From contig CAZFTJ010000011.1 of NCBI GenBank assembly GCA_964521865.1, forward strand, positions 62,001 through 126,000: 64,000 nucleotides of DNA. The letters are read 5' to 3'. Positions 53,095 to 62,059 of the stretch are shown here, piece after piece (position 1 is the first letter of the stretch; the number at the start of each line of letters is the position of its first letter). Source of the DNA: CAYSRJ01 sp964521865 (GTDB taxonomy: Bacteria; Spirochaetota; B62-G9; DRHN01). Both the position numbers and the translations under genes were made by a program. The notes under the pieces were generated by a model. The model did no database searches, had not been told where the DNA came from, and was given only the letters and a program-made list of their open reading frames with translations.

Positions 53095-54099
53095 TCAATC
53101 TTCAATTCTCAGCACAATCTTACCGACAGGATGCCCGGTTTCAAGCTCCCTGTGCGCTTCGGCAGCTTCTTCGAGCGGGAAGGTTTTATGCACGAGTATC
53201 TTCAGCCGTCCCTCATCGATGAGTGCGGCGCAGTTTTCCAATATCGTCGTCTGAAGCTTCTCAGCCTCGATGAGATCGAAGTACCAGGGGGTAAGCATCA
53301 GCTCGTTGCTCAAATACACACATCTGAGCCGCGCCTGTGTCCAGTCGGCATTTTCGGGCTGCGGCGAAAGCAGTGAAACGAGAGTCCCGTAAAAGCGGAT
53401 GCATGAAAAGGTGCGATAAAAGGTCGTACCGCCGACCGTGTCGACCGCTGCATCCACTCCCCGTCCGTCTGTAAAATCAAGCGCCTTTTGGACGAAATCT
53501 TCTTCGCCTGCAATCACCACCGTATCAGCGCCGAGTTTTTCGACGATCTCTTTTTTCCGCGCTCCTGTTGCTGTCGCGATGGCGCGCACCCCATGAGCTG
53601 CAGCAAGCTGGACTGCGACATGCCCTACTCCGCCCGAACCGCCGTGTATGAGCACGCTCTGACCTTTTTTAAGGTTCGCCCTGTCGAATAGGGATTCCCA
53701 GGCGGTAATGAGAACAACAGGTGCCGCCGCGGCCTCGATGAAGTCCGCTTTTTCTGGTTTTTTCACCGCAAACCGCTCTTCGATCAGGACGTACTCCGCA
53801 TAGTTGCCCGGCTTTTTTCCCACCCCTCCGTGCGCAAAGTACACCGCATCTCCCCATTTAAACCGCGTTACACCGGGGCCCGCTTCTTCTACAACTCCGG
53901 CGCCGTCCAGACCCAGAATTTGCGGCGGGCTGCTCGGGTACCAGGTGCCGCGCCCCCTCTGCTTGTAATCGACGGGATTGATCCCCGCGGCCCTGATTTT
54001 TACGAGCAGCTGAGTATCGGTACTAATAACCGGTGCGGGTACTTCCGCGAGCTTCAGCACCTCGGGGCCTCCCACCGCCGTCATGAGAACCGCTTTCAT
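53095..54099 (-). CDS. MDR-family NAD(P)-dependent oxidoreductase (quinone reductase-like)
   Basis: 334 aa from the ATG at 54099 (a GTG three codons earlier is possible). GroES-like domain with GINPVDYKQRG and LGLDGAGVVEEAG, then the Rossmann motif VLIHGGSGGVGHVAVQLAAAHG. Zinc ligands of alcohol dehydrogenases are missing, as in zinc-free quinone oxidoreductases. It would reduce enones or quinones with NADPH. Downstream of the epimerase gene by 20 bp; link to sugar metabolism not clear. Confidence 0.9.
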   Translation of the reverse strand: MKAVLMTAVGGPEVLKLAEVPAPVISTDTQLLVKIRAAGINPVDYKQRGRGTWYPSSPPQILGLDGAGVVEEAGPGVTRFKWGDAVYFAHGGVGKKPGNYAEYVLIEERFAVKKPEKADFIEAAAAPVVLITAWESLFDRANLKKGQSVLIHGGSGGVGHVAVQLAAAHGVRAIATATGARKKEIVEKLGADTVVIAGEEDFVQKALDFTDGRGVDAAVDTVGGTTFYRTFSCIRFYGTLVSLLSPQPENADWTQARLRCVYLSNELMLTPWYFDLIEAEKLQTTILENCAALIDEGRLKILVHKTFPLEEAAEAHRELETGHPVGKIVLRIED

Positions 54100-54127
54100 A
54101 CCCTTCACCCCATTTCAGGATAATAGA

Positions 54128-54988
54128 TCAGCCGAACACCTTCTTTTCAACTTTCTTTATGTTTTTCAGGCCCTCGCCTGCAAGAACATCGGCACTCGGT
54201 GCGAGCTGTCTCCAGATCGCGCAGAGCCGCGCGAGCTCCTTTATGTCGGGCACGAAGGATTCGATGGTGATCCACCCCGTATAGTCTATATCTTTCAACG
54301 CCCTGTATACGTCTTCCCATTGCACGAGCCCTGTACCGGGAACACCGCGTTCGTTTTCACAGGCATGAAAATACCCCAAATATTTCCCCGTATCCTTTAT
54401 AGCGTCGTAGAAACTCTTTTCCTCCCTGATCATGTGATAGGTATCCAGATGCACGGAAACGTTGGGTTCTCCCACATCTTTACAGAACTGCACGCTGTCC
54501 GCCGCAGTATTCAGAAAATGGGTTTCGAACCGGTTTACCGCTTCTACCGAAAGATTGATGCTCTTGTCCTGCGCGTACTTCGCTGCCTCTCTGAAGTTGT
54601 AGACCGCCCGTTCCCACTCCTGTTCGGTCCGCGAAGTACCGGTAAAATAACCCCAGGCTGCGTAATTGACTCCGCCGATCACACATCCACCGCCGGATAT
54701 CTCATAGGCAACGTCGATACTTTTTTTAAAGAATTCGAGCCCTTTCTTCCGCACTTCCGGATTTTCCGAAATAGCATTCGTATCTTCGGTAAGGGTTATG
54801 ACGAAATTGACGCCCATGTCGTTTTCCCTGAGTGCGTTTTTCACCTCCTCGATCGGGAAGCGTTCGGGATGCCCGAGATGCAGTTCGACGCCGTCAAAAC
54901 CGAGCTCTTTGGCATGTGCAATAAGCCCGACATCCTCTTTTTGAAAATCGCCCGTCCACAATAGCAGCTCAAGACCGTAGTTATGCAT
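54128..54988 (-). CDS. TIM-barrel keto-sugar epimerase/isomerase next to DhaK
   Basis: 286 aa, AGGAGGAG before the ATG. D-tagatose/psicose 3-epimerase-like barrel: Glu in SVEAVNRFETHFLNTA, Asp in HLDTYHMIREE, His in YFHACENERGVPGTG, and Glu in WITIESFVP. It is in the same direction and 66 bp downstream of dhaK. In tetrose catabolism PF01261 isomerases (LerI) act together with DhaK-type kinases on L-erythrulose phosphate, so a similar pairing is plausible here. Confidence 0.85.
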   Translation of the reverse strand: MHNYGLELLLWTGDFQKEDVGLIAHAKELGFDGVELHLGHPERFPIEEVKNALRENDMGVNFVITLTEDTNAISENPEVRKKGLEFFKKSIDVAYEISGGGCVIGGVNYAAWGYFTGTSRTEQEWERAVYNFREAAKYAQDKSINLSVEAVNRFETHFLNTAADSVQFCKDVGEPNVSVHLDTYHMIREEKSFYDAIKDTGKYLGYFHACENERGVPGTGLVQWEDVYRALKDIDYTGWITIESFVPDIKELARLCAIWRQLAPSADVLAGEGLKNIKKVEKKVFG

Positions 54989-55054
54989 CGCAATTCTCCT
55001 CCTGTGTTATATACATTTTTACTATACTATCGCCGATCACCCGTATTCAGACAG

Positions 55055-56074
55055 CTACCGGCTGCATACCTTGAAATAGGGTGTGTCGGCGGGCGCATCC
55101 CAGAGTCTTTTCGTTTCATCATCGGCCTTGCAGATCGACAGGGAGAAGCCCGCCATTTCCTGCGTCGTTATAATATTGCCGATGAGCGGCCTGTAGGGAT
55201 GTATGCCCTTCTGCTTCAGAATGTCCTCGAGCCTGTCGTACAGGATGAACATCTCCATCAGCGTCGTCGACCCCGAGCCGTTTATGAGCACGAGAACATC
55301 GTCTCCACTCTTGAAATCACCGTCTGTAATAACCTTTTCCGAAACTATGTCCATCACCGCATTGGCGGTTGTCATTTTCATCGGGCCCTCGGGTCCGGGC
55401 TCGCCGTGAACACCGGGACCGATAATGAGCTCGTCTTCTGCAAGTGTAAAGAGAAGCTGTCCGGTTGTCGGTATTGTGCAGGGCCTGAGAGCTACAGCGA
55501 GAGTCCTGGCACTCGCGTTGACCTCTTTCACTTTTTTGATGATTTCGTCCCTGCTCTTTCCTTCCTCCGCAAGAGCACCGGCGACCTTGAAGCTGAATGT
55601 CATACCGGCCATTCCTCTTCGCTTCTCCTCCTCACCCTTTGGAGCGCTTGCAATATCGTCGTACAGCAGAACACTCTCGACATCGATGCCGTCGTCTCTC
55701 GCCATATCGACGGCAATCCCGTTATTGATAACGTCTCCTTCGTGATTCGCAATCAATACGAGAACAGGAGTATGGCCGCTCGACTCCCAGGCAATCTTGA
55801 TTCCTTCGTATATCCTGTCGCCGCCCGCGCATGCGAAAATGCCGCCCGGTATCTCCACATCATGCATACCATACCCCAACATACCCTTGTAACCGGGTTC
55901 GTGTCCCGCCCCCTGGCCGAATACAATCTGAACTTTCCCCCTCTCTTTCGGCTTTTTCCGGATAATAATGTCATCAGCAGCGAGCTCGAGGATATCGCTG
56001 TATGCCGAAGCCATACCCCTGATGAGCTCAACGACGATGTCGTCCGGATTGTTCAAAAACTTTTTCATTGCCAT
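55055..56074 (-). CDS. dhaK: dihydroxyacetone kinase, DhaK subunit
   Basis: 339 aa, AGGAGG before the ATG. It has GQGAGHEPGYKGMLG (substrate-orienting His), LIANHEGDVINN, and GPGVHGEPG with the His that forms a covalent hemiaminal bond to the keto substrate. With DhaL it phosphorylates dihydroxyacetone or a related ketose such as erythrulose. No DhaM phosphotransferase gene is present in the window, so whether the donor is PEP-derived or ATP stays open. Confidence 0.95.
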   Translation of the reverse strand: MAMKKFLNNPDDIVVELIRGMASAYSDILELAADDIIIRKKPKERGKVQIVFGQGAGHEPGYKGMLGYGMHDVEIPGGIFACAGGDRIYEGIKIAWESSGHTPVLVLIANHEGDVINNGIAVDMARDDGIDVESVLLYDDIASAPKGEEEKRRGMAGMTFSFKVAGALAEEGKSRDEIIKKVKEVNASARTLAVALRPCTIPTTGQLLFTLAEDELIIGPGVHGEPGPEGPMKMTTANAVMDIVSEKVITDGDFKSGDDVLVLINGSGSTTLMEMFILYDRLEDILKQKGIHPYRPLIGNIITTQEMAGFSLSICKADDETKRLWDAPADTPYFKVCSR

Positions 56075-56131
56075 GACTCTCCTCCTGTGTGCGTAAGCTG
56101 TATGAGTTTCATTGTCACTTTATCGGCCGCG

Positions 56132-56797
56132 CTACATTCCATGGGATGTAAAGTAATCGGCCATGGTGCGTATAATCAGAGCCATACTGGCGGCTCCCGG
56201 GTCCTTGTAGCCCAATCCCCGTTCGCCCACATTCTTCGACCTGCCCTTCTTTGCGACCATATCCCTCGTCTTTTCAGCTCCCGCTTCGGCGGCTTCGGCC
56301 GCTTTATGGAAGGCTTCGGAAAAACCTGCACCGCTTTCAGCGGCGGATGCAAGTGCCTCCACTGCCGGCTCGAGAGCATCGACCATCGTTTTATCCCCCG
56401 GCTGTGCGCCTCCCCGTTTTTTTACCTGCGAGAGCGCTTCCGAAAGCATACCGGAAAAATCGGAAAGCAAGAGTATATCTTTCTTCTTCAGATTGTCATT
56501 GTAATATACCGCCTGTCCGGTGAAAAATGTTCCGAATACGGCGCCGGCCGCACCACCGACCGTTTTTATCAGCTCGAACCCGCATTTTTTCAGCATTTCC
56601 CCCGTATCCAGCGAGGCGTATTCTCCCAGCTTGTCATTGAGGCTCCTGAATCCCTTAGCCAGACTGAACCCGTGATCGCCGTCGCCGATTTCAGTATCCA
56701 GTTTCGACAGTTCGTCCTTCTGTTCGTCGATTTTCCGATACAGGATTTCGATCAGCTCGACAAGATTTTCTTTCGTAATACCCGCTTTTTCCTCCAT
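56132..56797 (-). CDS. dhaL: dihydroxyacetone kinase, DhaL subunit
   Basis: 221 aa, the normal DhaL length. Nucleotide-site DTEIGDGDHGFSLAKGF with the three Mg-binding Asp, KTVGGAAGAVFGTFFTG, and the C-terminal GYKDPGAASMALIIRTM. It holds ADP/ATP as cofactor and transfers phosphate to the DhaK-bound ketose. It lies 57 bp upstream of dhaK. Confidence 0.95.
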   Translation of the reverse strand: MEEKAGITKENLVELIEILYRKIDEQKDELSKLDTEIGDGDHGFSLAKGFRSLNDKLGEYASLDTGEMLKKCGFELIKTVGGAAGAVFGTFFTGQAVYYNDNLKKKDILLLSDFSGMLSEALSQVKKRGGAQPGDKTMVDALEPAVEALASAAESGAGFSEAFHKAAEAAEAGAEKTRDMVAKKGRSKNVGERGLGYKDPGAASMALIIRTMADYFTSHGM

Positions 56798-57082
56798 TCA
56801 CATGCCCTTTCTATGCCTTTGATATCGAACGCATTCCCGTCTTGGATGCAGCCGAACAGGGGTGCGCTGAATCCATTATCCTTATTCTGGCTGACATGTC
56901 AAGAGGGGAAAGAGCGGAAAATGATTTTTCGCAGGGTGTTTTCGCCATGCATAGGAAATGAAATAACCTCGAGTGCTCATTCCGCTTTATTTTTTCAGCA
57001 AATACAGTTATTATGGAGAGACAAAAAAATATGAAGCTCACGGCGACCTGCTTCGTAATAACATACAGGAGTGAGGATACTC

Positions 57083-58240
57083 ATGGTATCGAAGAGACTG
57101 GCGTCTTTCGGAACGACCATATTCTCCACAATGACCAGGCTCGCAGATGAAAGAGGTGCAATCAATCTTTCCCAGGGCTTTCCCGATTTCGATACTCCCG
57201 AAGAAATCGTCGAGGAAGCGGTGCGGGCATTACGAGGCCAGTTCAACCAGTACGCCAGGTCGCAGGGCCACCTGCCCCTTGCAGAGGCCATTTCGGAAAA
57301 AATCAGGCGGGATTACGGTATGGACTACGATCCTGAAACCGAAGTGCTCGTTGCAAGCGGCGTAACCGAAGGAATTGCCAGCACGTTCCTCGCTTTACTC
57401 AACCCCGGCGACGAGGTGATTTTCTTCGAGCCTCACTACGACAGCTACCCGGTGTGCGCCGCACTTGCAGGGGCGCGCTGCCGTTATTATACCCTGCGCT
57501 TTCCATCCTTCAGGATTGACGGCGACGAGCTTGAAACATATTTCAGCGACCGAACGCGGATACTTTTCATCAACACGCCCCACAACCCGACCGGAAAGGT
57601 CTTCTCGCGGGACGAGCTCGAGATAATCTCAGACCTCTGTGTGCGGCGCAATATAATCGTGGTAACCGATGAAGTGTACGAACATCTGACCTACGACGGC
57701 GCCGCCCATATACCTATGGCCTCGCTCCCCGGTATGCGTGAGAGAACGCTTACCATTTCAGGAGCCGGCAAGACCTTTTCGATCACCGGCTGGCGGCTAG
57801 GCTGGATTACGGGACCTGCCGAAAGCATACGCGCCGTACAAACCGCGCACCAGTACATCACATTCGCGCCCGCAACCCCTCTCCAGGAGGCGCTCGCATC
57901 CGTTATCAGAAGCGCCGGTGCATCGTATTTCACGAATTTGAAAAGCGAGTACCACAAGCGGCGGAGCATACTGCTGGAAGCACTGCAAAGTACCGGATTC
58001 AGGCCTTCGGTGCCGGCAGGCGCGTACTACATCCTCGCCGATTTCACGGGACTCCACGAGGAAGGGGACACAGATTTTGTTCACTTTCTCCTGGACAGAT
58101 GCGGCATCGCAGCCATACCGCCGAGCGTGTTTTACACCCGGAACAAGGATGAAGGAATAAAACTCGTCCGCTTTGCATTCTGCAAGAGTGAAGCAACGCT
58201 CAGAAAGGCTGCATCCGCCCTGAAAAAGCTCTGTGAATGA
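57083..58240 (+). CDS. class I/II pyridoxal-phosphate aminotransferase
   Basis: 385 aa from the ATG at 57083 (AGGA five bases upstream; the GTG at 57071 directly abuts the site). LSQGFPDFDTPEEIVEEA, NTPHNPTGKVFSRDEL, TDEVYEHLTYDG, and the PLP lysine in SGAGKTFSITGWRLGW. The closest style is methionine/kynurenine-oxoglutarate aminotransferase (YbdL-like). It transfers amino groups between an amino acid and a 2-oxo acid. Monocistronic as far as visible. Confidence 0.92.
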   Translation: MVSKRLASFGTTIFSTMTRLADERGAINLSQGFPDFDTPEEIVEEAVRALRGQFNQYARSQGHLPLAEAISEKIRRDYGMDYDPETEVLVASGVTEGIASTFLALLNPGDEVIFFEPHYDSYPVCAALAGARCRYYTLRFPSFRIDGDELETYFSDRTRILFINTPHNPTGKVFSRDELEIISDLCVRRNIIVVTDEVYEHLTYDGAAHIPMASLPGMRERTLTISGAGKTFSITGWRLGWITGPAESIRAVQTAHQYITFAPATPLQEALASVIRSAGASYFTNLKSEYHKRRSILLEALQSTGFRPSVPAGAYYILADFTGLHEEGDTDFVHFLLDRCGIAAIPPSVFYTRNKDEGIKLVRFAFCKSEATLRKAASALKKLCE

Positions 58241-58341
58241 TTCTTCCTGTCTGCATGTCTTTCAAGAAAATCCGCCCTGCGCCGACGCACAGCCTCCTGC
58301 AGCAGCATGCAATGCATCAGGTGCGGGCTTGGGCAGCACCG

Positions 58342-58824
58342 TCACTTTTCAGGAGGGTATCGTCTATCCGGTTTTCTGTGCTTCGTTCCTCCATGCTTCA
58401 CGATCTCAAAAGCGATTCCCAGGTACGGCTCGGTATCCAGGTAGTAAAACGAGCTCCCGTCAAACTCGCCGCTCTGTATAACGGATATTCCTTTCTTCGC
58501 ATACTCATCTATTACCTGCTGGCAGTCGTCCACCCATTCCTTTATATGGTGAAGGCCCTCCCCTTTTTCTTCAAGAAACTCTTCGTATATATTCGGGCCT
58601 GTCAACGGTTGTATGATCTCGAGCTGCCTGTCTCCGACCCAGGTGAAGGCAATCATTGCAGACCAGTCTCTGGGTTTTCCCCTGTACGTCGCCTTTTTCA
58701 TCTCCGGCGGTCCGTACCTGTATATATCCCACGGCCCCGCATCGAATATTTCCCAGTACTGCTGTAAGGCACGATCGAGGTCCTTTACAACGATTCCGAT
58801 TTGAATGATCTTTCTTTCAGACAT
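58342..58824 (-). CDS. VOC-family (glyoxalase-like) protein
   Basis: 160 aa, GAGGAG before the ATG. KIIQIGIVVKDLDRALQQYW starts the first beta-alpha-beta-beta-beta unit, and LHHIKEWVDDCQQVIDEYAK the second, with a metal-site His (LHHIKE) and Glu. Family members include glyoxalases and methylmalonyl-CoA epimerases. Substrate unknown. Confidence 0.85.
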   Translation of the reverse strand: MSERKIIQIGIVVKDLDRALQQYWEIFDAGPWDIYRYGPPEMKKATYRGKPRDWSAMIAFTWVGDRQLEIIQPLTGPNIYEEFLEEKGEGLHHIKEWVDDCQQVIDEYAKKGISVIQSGEFDGSSFYYLDTEPYLGIAFEIVKHGGTKHRKPDRRYPPEK

Positions 58825-59274
58825 GAGCTCTCCTCGCTGATATTGGATTTCGGCTTCTCAAAGGCAGGCGGAGGATACCCGGATAAACCGAGATGCAGCA
58901 CAGCTTCCGTACCATCGCCTCAAGCGCCCATTTTTCCCTATTGTATCAGTAATCATGAGTTCTTCAACAAGATTGTGTTTTGCACGGCACCGGGTGCGGC
59001 AGTTATCTCCGTCGCCTCTTTTCAGGGTGTTTTACGTTTCTTTTTCAGAGGCCGTTGCGCTGGACTGCCGGAAGTCGGTTGAGTGTAAATTTCCAGTGCA
59101 CAATCATGTGCCGTATGGTTTTTACCCGTAGAATGCATCGGCTGATAATTACAGCATAATATAGTCGGTTAATTATAGAATTCTGCTATAAAATACCGGA
59201 GTTTTAATGTATAAAACCATAATTGAAAAATATCGACAAAGGTACTATAAATGAAGGTATGGAGGAGGTAAAAA
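58825..59274. other. intergenic region without recognisable gene
   Basis: About 450 bp between divergent genes. It holds the promoters of the VOC gene and the lipoprotein gene, with TATAAAAT at about 59186-59194 as a possible -10 for the latter. Nothing else supported. Confidence 0.5.
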
Positions 59275-60093
59275 ATGCGTATAAAATGGATAATCAGAAT
59301 CGGCCTGGCAGCACTATTCATTACTCTCGGCATTATTCTGGTAAGCAGCTGCGGGGGAAGCTTTACGATAAGCTTTGTCGACACCCTCAGGCCTCCGGCA
59401 AAAGCGCCGGAAAAACAAACACCGCCTAAAACGGTTGAAAAGGAGGAGCCCAAGGCTCCGGCTGAAGAACCGAAAACGGACATTGCCGTATCTGAAGAGC
59501 CGAAGGCGACCGAAGAACCGGAAGAATCCGCCGTGGTTTCAGAAGAAACAGAACAGGCGGAAGGTGCCGTAGGGCAGCCGACAGAAGTCGAAGATTCTGC
59601 AGCAAAAAAACCTTCGGCTACACAAGAACAGGAGCAGAAAGAAGAGGCAACCGCACCGGTTGAAAAGAAACCGGAACAAACGCCCGAGAAAGTAAAACAA
59701 AATGAGCAAAAACAAAAAACCGAAACTGTTAAGGCTGAAGAGGAAAAAGCCGCTGAAAAGGGCGAAGAACAAAAGACCGCAAAAGAAAGGACAAAGCCTC
59801 CTGAAACAAAAGAGAACGCTGTTTCAATTGCCGGAGTCGTAAGCCTGCGGAAAAACACCTTTTACATTACAGAGCTCGAGAGTGAAAAGCGCTACAAGCT
59901 CGTCGGCCTGAAAAAAGAAGAAGAGGAAATTCTCAGAAAGCTCATCGGAAAACAGGCGAATTTTGAGCTTGCAATCGTTTCGACGGAAGCGAAAAAGGCG
60001 TACAATGCACAGCTCGTGAAAATACTAGATGAAAAGGAGGAGACAAAGGGCCAGACTGAGGAAACCGTCCAAAAAAAGGAGAAGAAGAAATAA
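59275..60093 (+). CDS. lipoprotein with long Glu/Lys/Pro spacer and C-terminal OB-like domain
   Basis: 272 aa, GGAGGAGGT before the ATG. Signal peptide with lipobox LVSSC (Cys about residue 26). Residues about 40-183 are a charged, repetitive E/K/P/A/T-rich spacer of low complexity. The C-terminal about 70 residues (SIAGVVSLRKNTFYITELES, then KLVGL, ending AQLVKIL) form a small beta-barrel-like domain of OB type. The layout suggests a membrane-anchored stalk that presents a binding domain in the periplasm or at the surface, perhaps spanning peptidoglycan. No homologue recognised by function. Confidence 0.75.
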   Translation: MRIKWIIRIGLAALFITLGIILVSSCGGSFTISFVDTLRPPAKAPEKQTPPKTVEKEEPKAPAEEPKTDIAVSEEPKATEEPEESAVVSEETEQAEGAVGQPTEVEDSAAKKPSATQEQEQKEEATAPVEKKPEQTPEKVKQNEQKQKTETVKAEEEKAAEKGEEQKTAKERTKPPETKENAVSIAGVVSLRKNTFYITELESEKRYKLVGLKKEEEEILRKLIGKQANFELAIVSTEAKKAYNAQLVKILDEKEETKGQTEETVQKKEKKK

Positions 60094-60132
60094 AAACCGG
60101 TGTTTAAATACGGCTAATTCTTGCAGAGCTAG

Positions 60133-61047
60133 CTAACGAAAAATCGGCAGATCAGGTTCTTTCAACGTACTTTTCGGCATTTCAACACGAGCAGTTTTTT
60201 GAGGATCCACAATCTGACAAACCCTGAGATCGCCGACAGCACTGATGAGCATACCGGCATCATTTACAGACATACCCGTTTTTAAGCATACGAGATCGAG
60301 CATATCGTACAGCGCCGAATGGGCAGCATCATCAAGGCTGGGCCCGTGACCAATGGTAATGGTAATGAAACGGTCATAAAGCTCAACTACAGGCCGTTCC
60401 GGTAAATATTCCGGAGCTTTAAGGACATTAAGCCTGATTTTTACCCTGGCAGGAATCTCTACACCACAGATGACGGCCTCGCCATCCCCCATCCCGGCAT
60501 GTACATCTCCAAGTGCAAACAGCGCCCCTTTCTGACGTACCTTGAAGTAAACCCTCGCCCCTTTTGTGACAACCTTCACATCCATGTTACCACTATGATC
60601 GCCTATTTCACCACAGGGCACTGAATAATCTCCGGGAGAGACACCGATCACCCCGATCATCGGTTGCACCGGAAAACTGAGAGATGAATTGAAATGAAAC
60701 GCGCCGTCAGACACATGAACGACCTTGGTCGACGACTTCTCGATTCTACTTCCAAACGCCCCTTCCTCCGGAATTGCTACCATGAATCCGGTAGAACCAA
60801 CTTGAATATCCTGTATATCAACAATGAGTATATCCCCGGCATTCGCTCCTTCAACTTCAAGTGGCCCAGTTGCGGGGTTCACACGCGAGAAATCAACCTC
60901 TGTGATAAGATCCTTTTCAGTTTTAATCTGACCGGCAAAACAATCATGCGTTTTCATAATAATACTTTCACCCTGTGCAATCTTTGCAACAGGCTTATTT
61001 TCAGGACCGAACGTATAAACAATCTTATCTCTGTTAATTGTCCTCAT
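60133..61047 (-). CDS. fmdA: acetamidase/formamidase (FmdA family)
   Basis: 304 aa. FmdA_AmdA fold with DCFAGQIKTE, NPATGPLEVEGANAGDILIVDI, GVSPGDYSVPCGEIGDHSGN and ALGDVHAGMGDGEAVICGVE. Hydrolyses short amides (formamide, acetamide) to ammonia and acid; at 304 aa it is near the shorter end of the family. It lies downstream of the livM gene in the same direction (58 bp), so the ABC transporter probably feeds it amides, as in the fmdDEF systems. Possible link to nitrogen recovery from the central island pathway. Confidence 0.92.
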   Translation of the reverse strand: MRTINRDKIVYTFGPENKPVAKIAQGESIIMKTHDCFAGQIKTEKDLITEVDFSRVNPATGPLEVEGANAGDILIVDIQDIQVGSTGFMVAIPEEGAFGSRIEKSSTKVVHVSDGAFHFNSSLSFPVQPMIGVIGVSPGDYSVPCGEIGDHSGNMDVKVVTKGARVYFKVRQKGALFALGDVHAGMGDGEAVICGVEIPARVKIRLNVLKAPEYLPERPVVELYDRFITITIGHGPSLDDAAHSALYDMLDLVCLKTGMSVNDAGMLISAVGDLRVCQIVDPQKTARVEMPKSTLKEPDLPIFR

Positions 61048-61105
61048 TATGTATTGCCCGCACTGCAGACCTCAAGGGTTTTACCTTCTATTTCCAAAAA
61101 CAGTA

Positions 61106-62053
61106 CTACAGTGCTTCCTCTTCTCTGAAAAGATCAACTATCACAAGCTTCCGGGTGAGAATACCCTGAGGTTTCGTGAGTATCGTAACTACCAGTATAC
61201 TTCCCACAAAGAACATTCTGATAAAACCGATCTGAGTTGCTATGCTTGCTGGTAAAAAATCCGTTATAAAATCGCTTCCAACCCAGATCGCCCAAACCAA
61301 AAAAGCTCCAAGTATAACTCCCCTGTTGTTTCCGGTACCGCCGACCATTACCATGAGCCATACGATAAAGGTCGACATGAGAGGGTTGAATATCTGAGGG
61401 CTTACAAATCCTGTATAATGGACATAAACGGCCCCAGCAATGCCCATCACCATTGAGCTGAAAACAAAGCTCTGGCGTCTGTAGGCGAAACAGTCTTTGC
61501 CCGACATTGCTGTGAGTGTTTCATCCTCGCGTATTCCCCGTAATACACGTCCCCAGGGAGATTTCACCGCTTTCTCAATTGCGTAGTAAAATATCGCAAG
61601 GACTCCTCCCGCAATGATCAAATAGAAAAAAACATAATGCCTTGGATTCATCATAGAGAAAAATGGGCGGGGGATACCTCGAATTCCCCAGACACCGTTT
61701 GTAAGCCACGATTCATTTTTAATAATGAGAAACAGTGTCTCCTGTATTGCGAGAAGTGCAATGGCAAACGGCCCTCCTCTAAGACGGAGTGCGGGGAATG
61801 CAATGAGATAGGCAATAATACCTGCCATACATGCAGCACCGATCATACCGACAAAAACAGGCATCCCGAATCCACCGATGTGCTCCATGGTTTGGGGACC
61901 TGTAAGTATGGCCGACGTGTACGCTCCAACCATGTAAAATGCACCGATGCCAAAATTCATCAAACCTGTATACCCCCACTGGAGGTTCAAGGCGAGAGCC
62001 ATCGTTGCATAAATACAGGCTATTACCATATATGAAGTAATATAGTTTACCAT
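61106..62053 (-). CDS. livM: LivM-type ABC permease (amide/urea/branched amino acid uptake)
   Basis: 315 aa, about 9-10 transmembrane helices. LNLQWGYTGLMNFGIGAFYM and RVLRGIREDETLTAMSGKDC (EAA-like loop contacting the ATPase) are typical of LivM/UrtC. Second permease of the LivGFHM set, starting 6 bp after livH. Given the amidase gene next to it, short amides or urea are likelier substrates than leucine. Confidence 0.93.
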   Translation of the reverse strand: MVNYITSYMVIACIYATMALALNLQWGYTGLMNFGIGAFYMVGAYTSAILTGPQTMEHIGGFGMPVFVGMIGAACMAGIIAYLIAFPALRLRGGPFAIALLAIQETLFLIIKNESWLTNGVWGIRGIPRPFFSMMNPRHYVFFYLIIAGGVLAIFYYAIEKAVKSPWGRVLRGIREDETLTAMSGKDCFAYRRQSFVFSSMVMGIAGAVYVHYTGFVSPQIFNPLMSTFIVWLMVMVGGTGNNRGVILGAFLVWAIWVGSDFITDFLPASIATQIGFIRMFFVGSILVVTILTKPQGILTRKLVIVDLFREEEAL

Positions 62054-62059
62054 GCCAAC

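Noticed and set aside
54083..54964. 293-codon plus-strand open frame
   Set aside because: Antisense to the epimerase gene, no domain or ribosome site.
54983..57034. 683-codon plus-strand open frame
   Set aside because: Lies antisense over dhaK and dhaL, which have clear family motifs and ribosome sites; the opposite frame has no recognisable domain.
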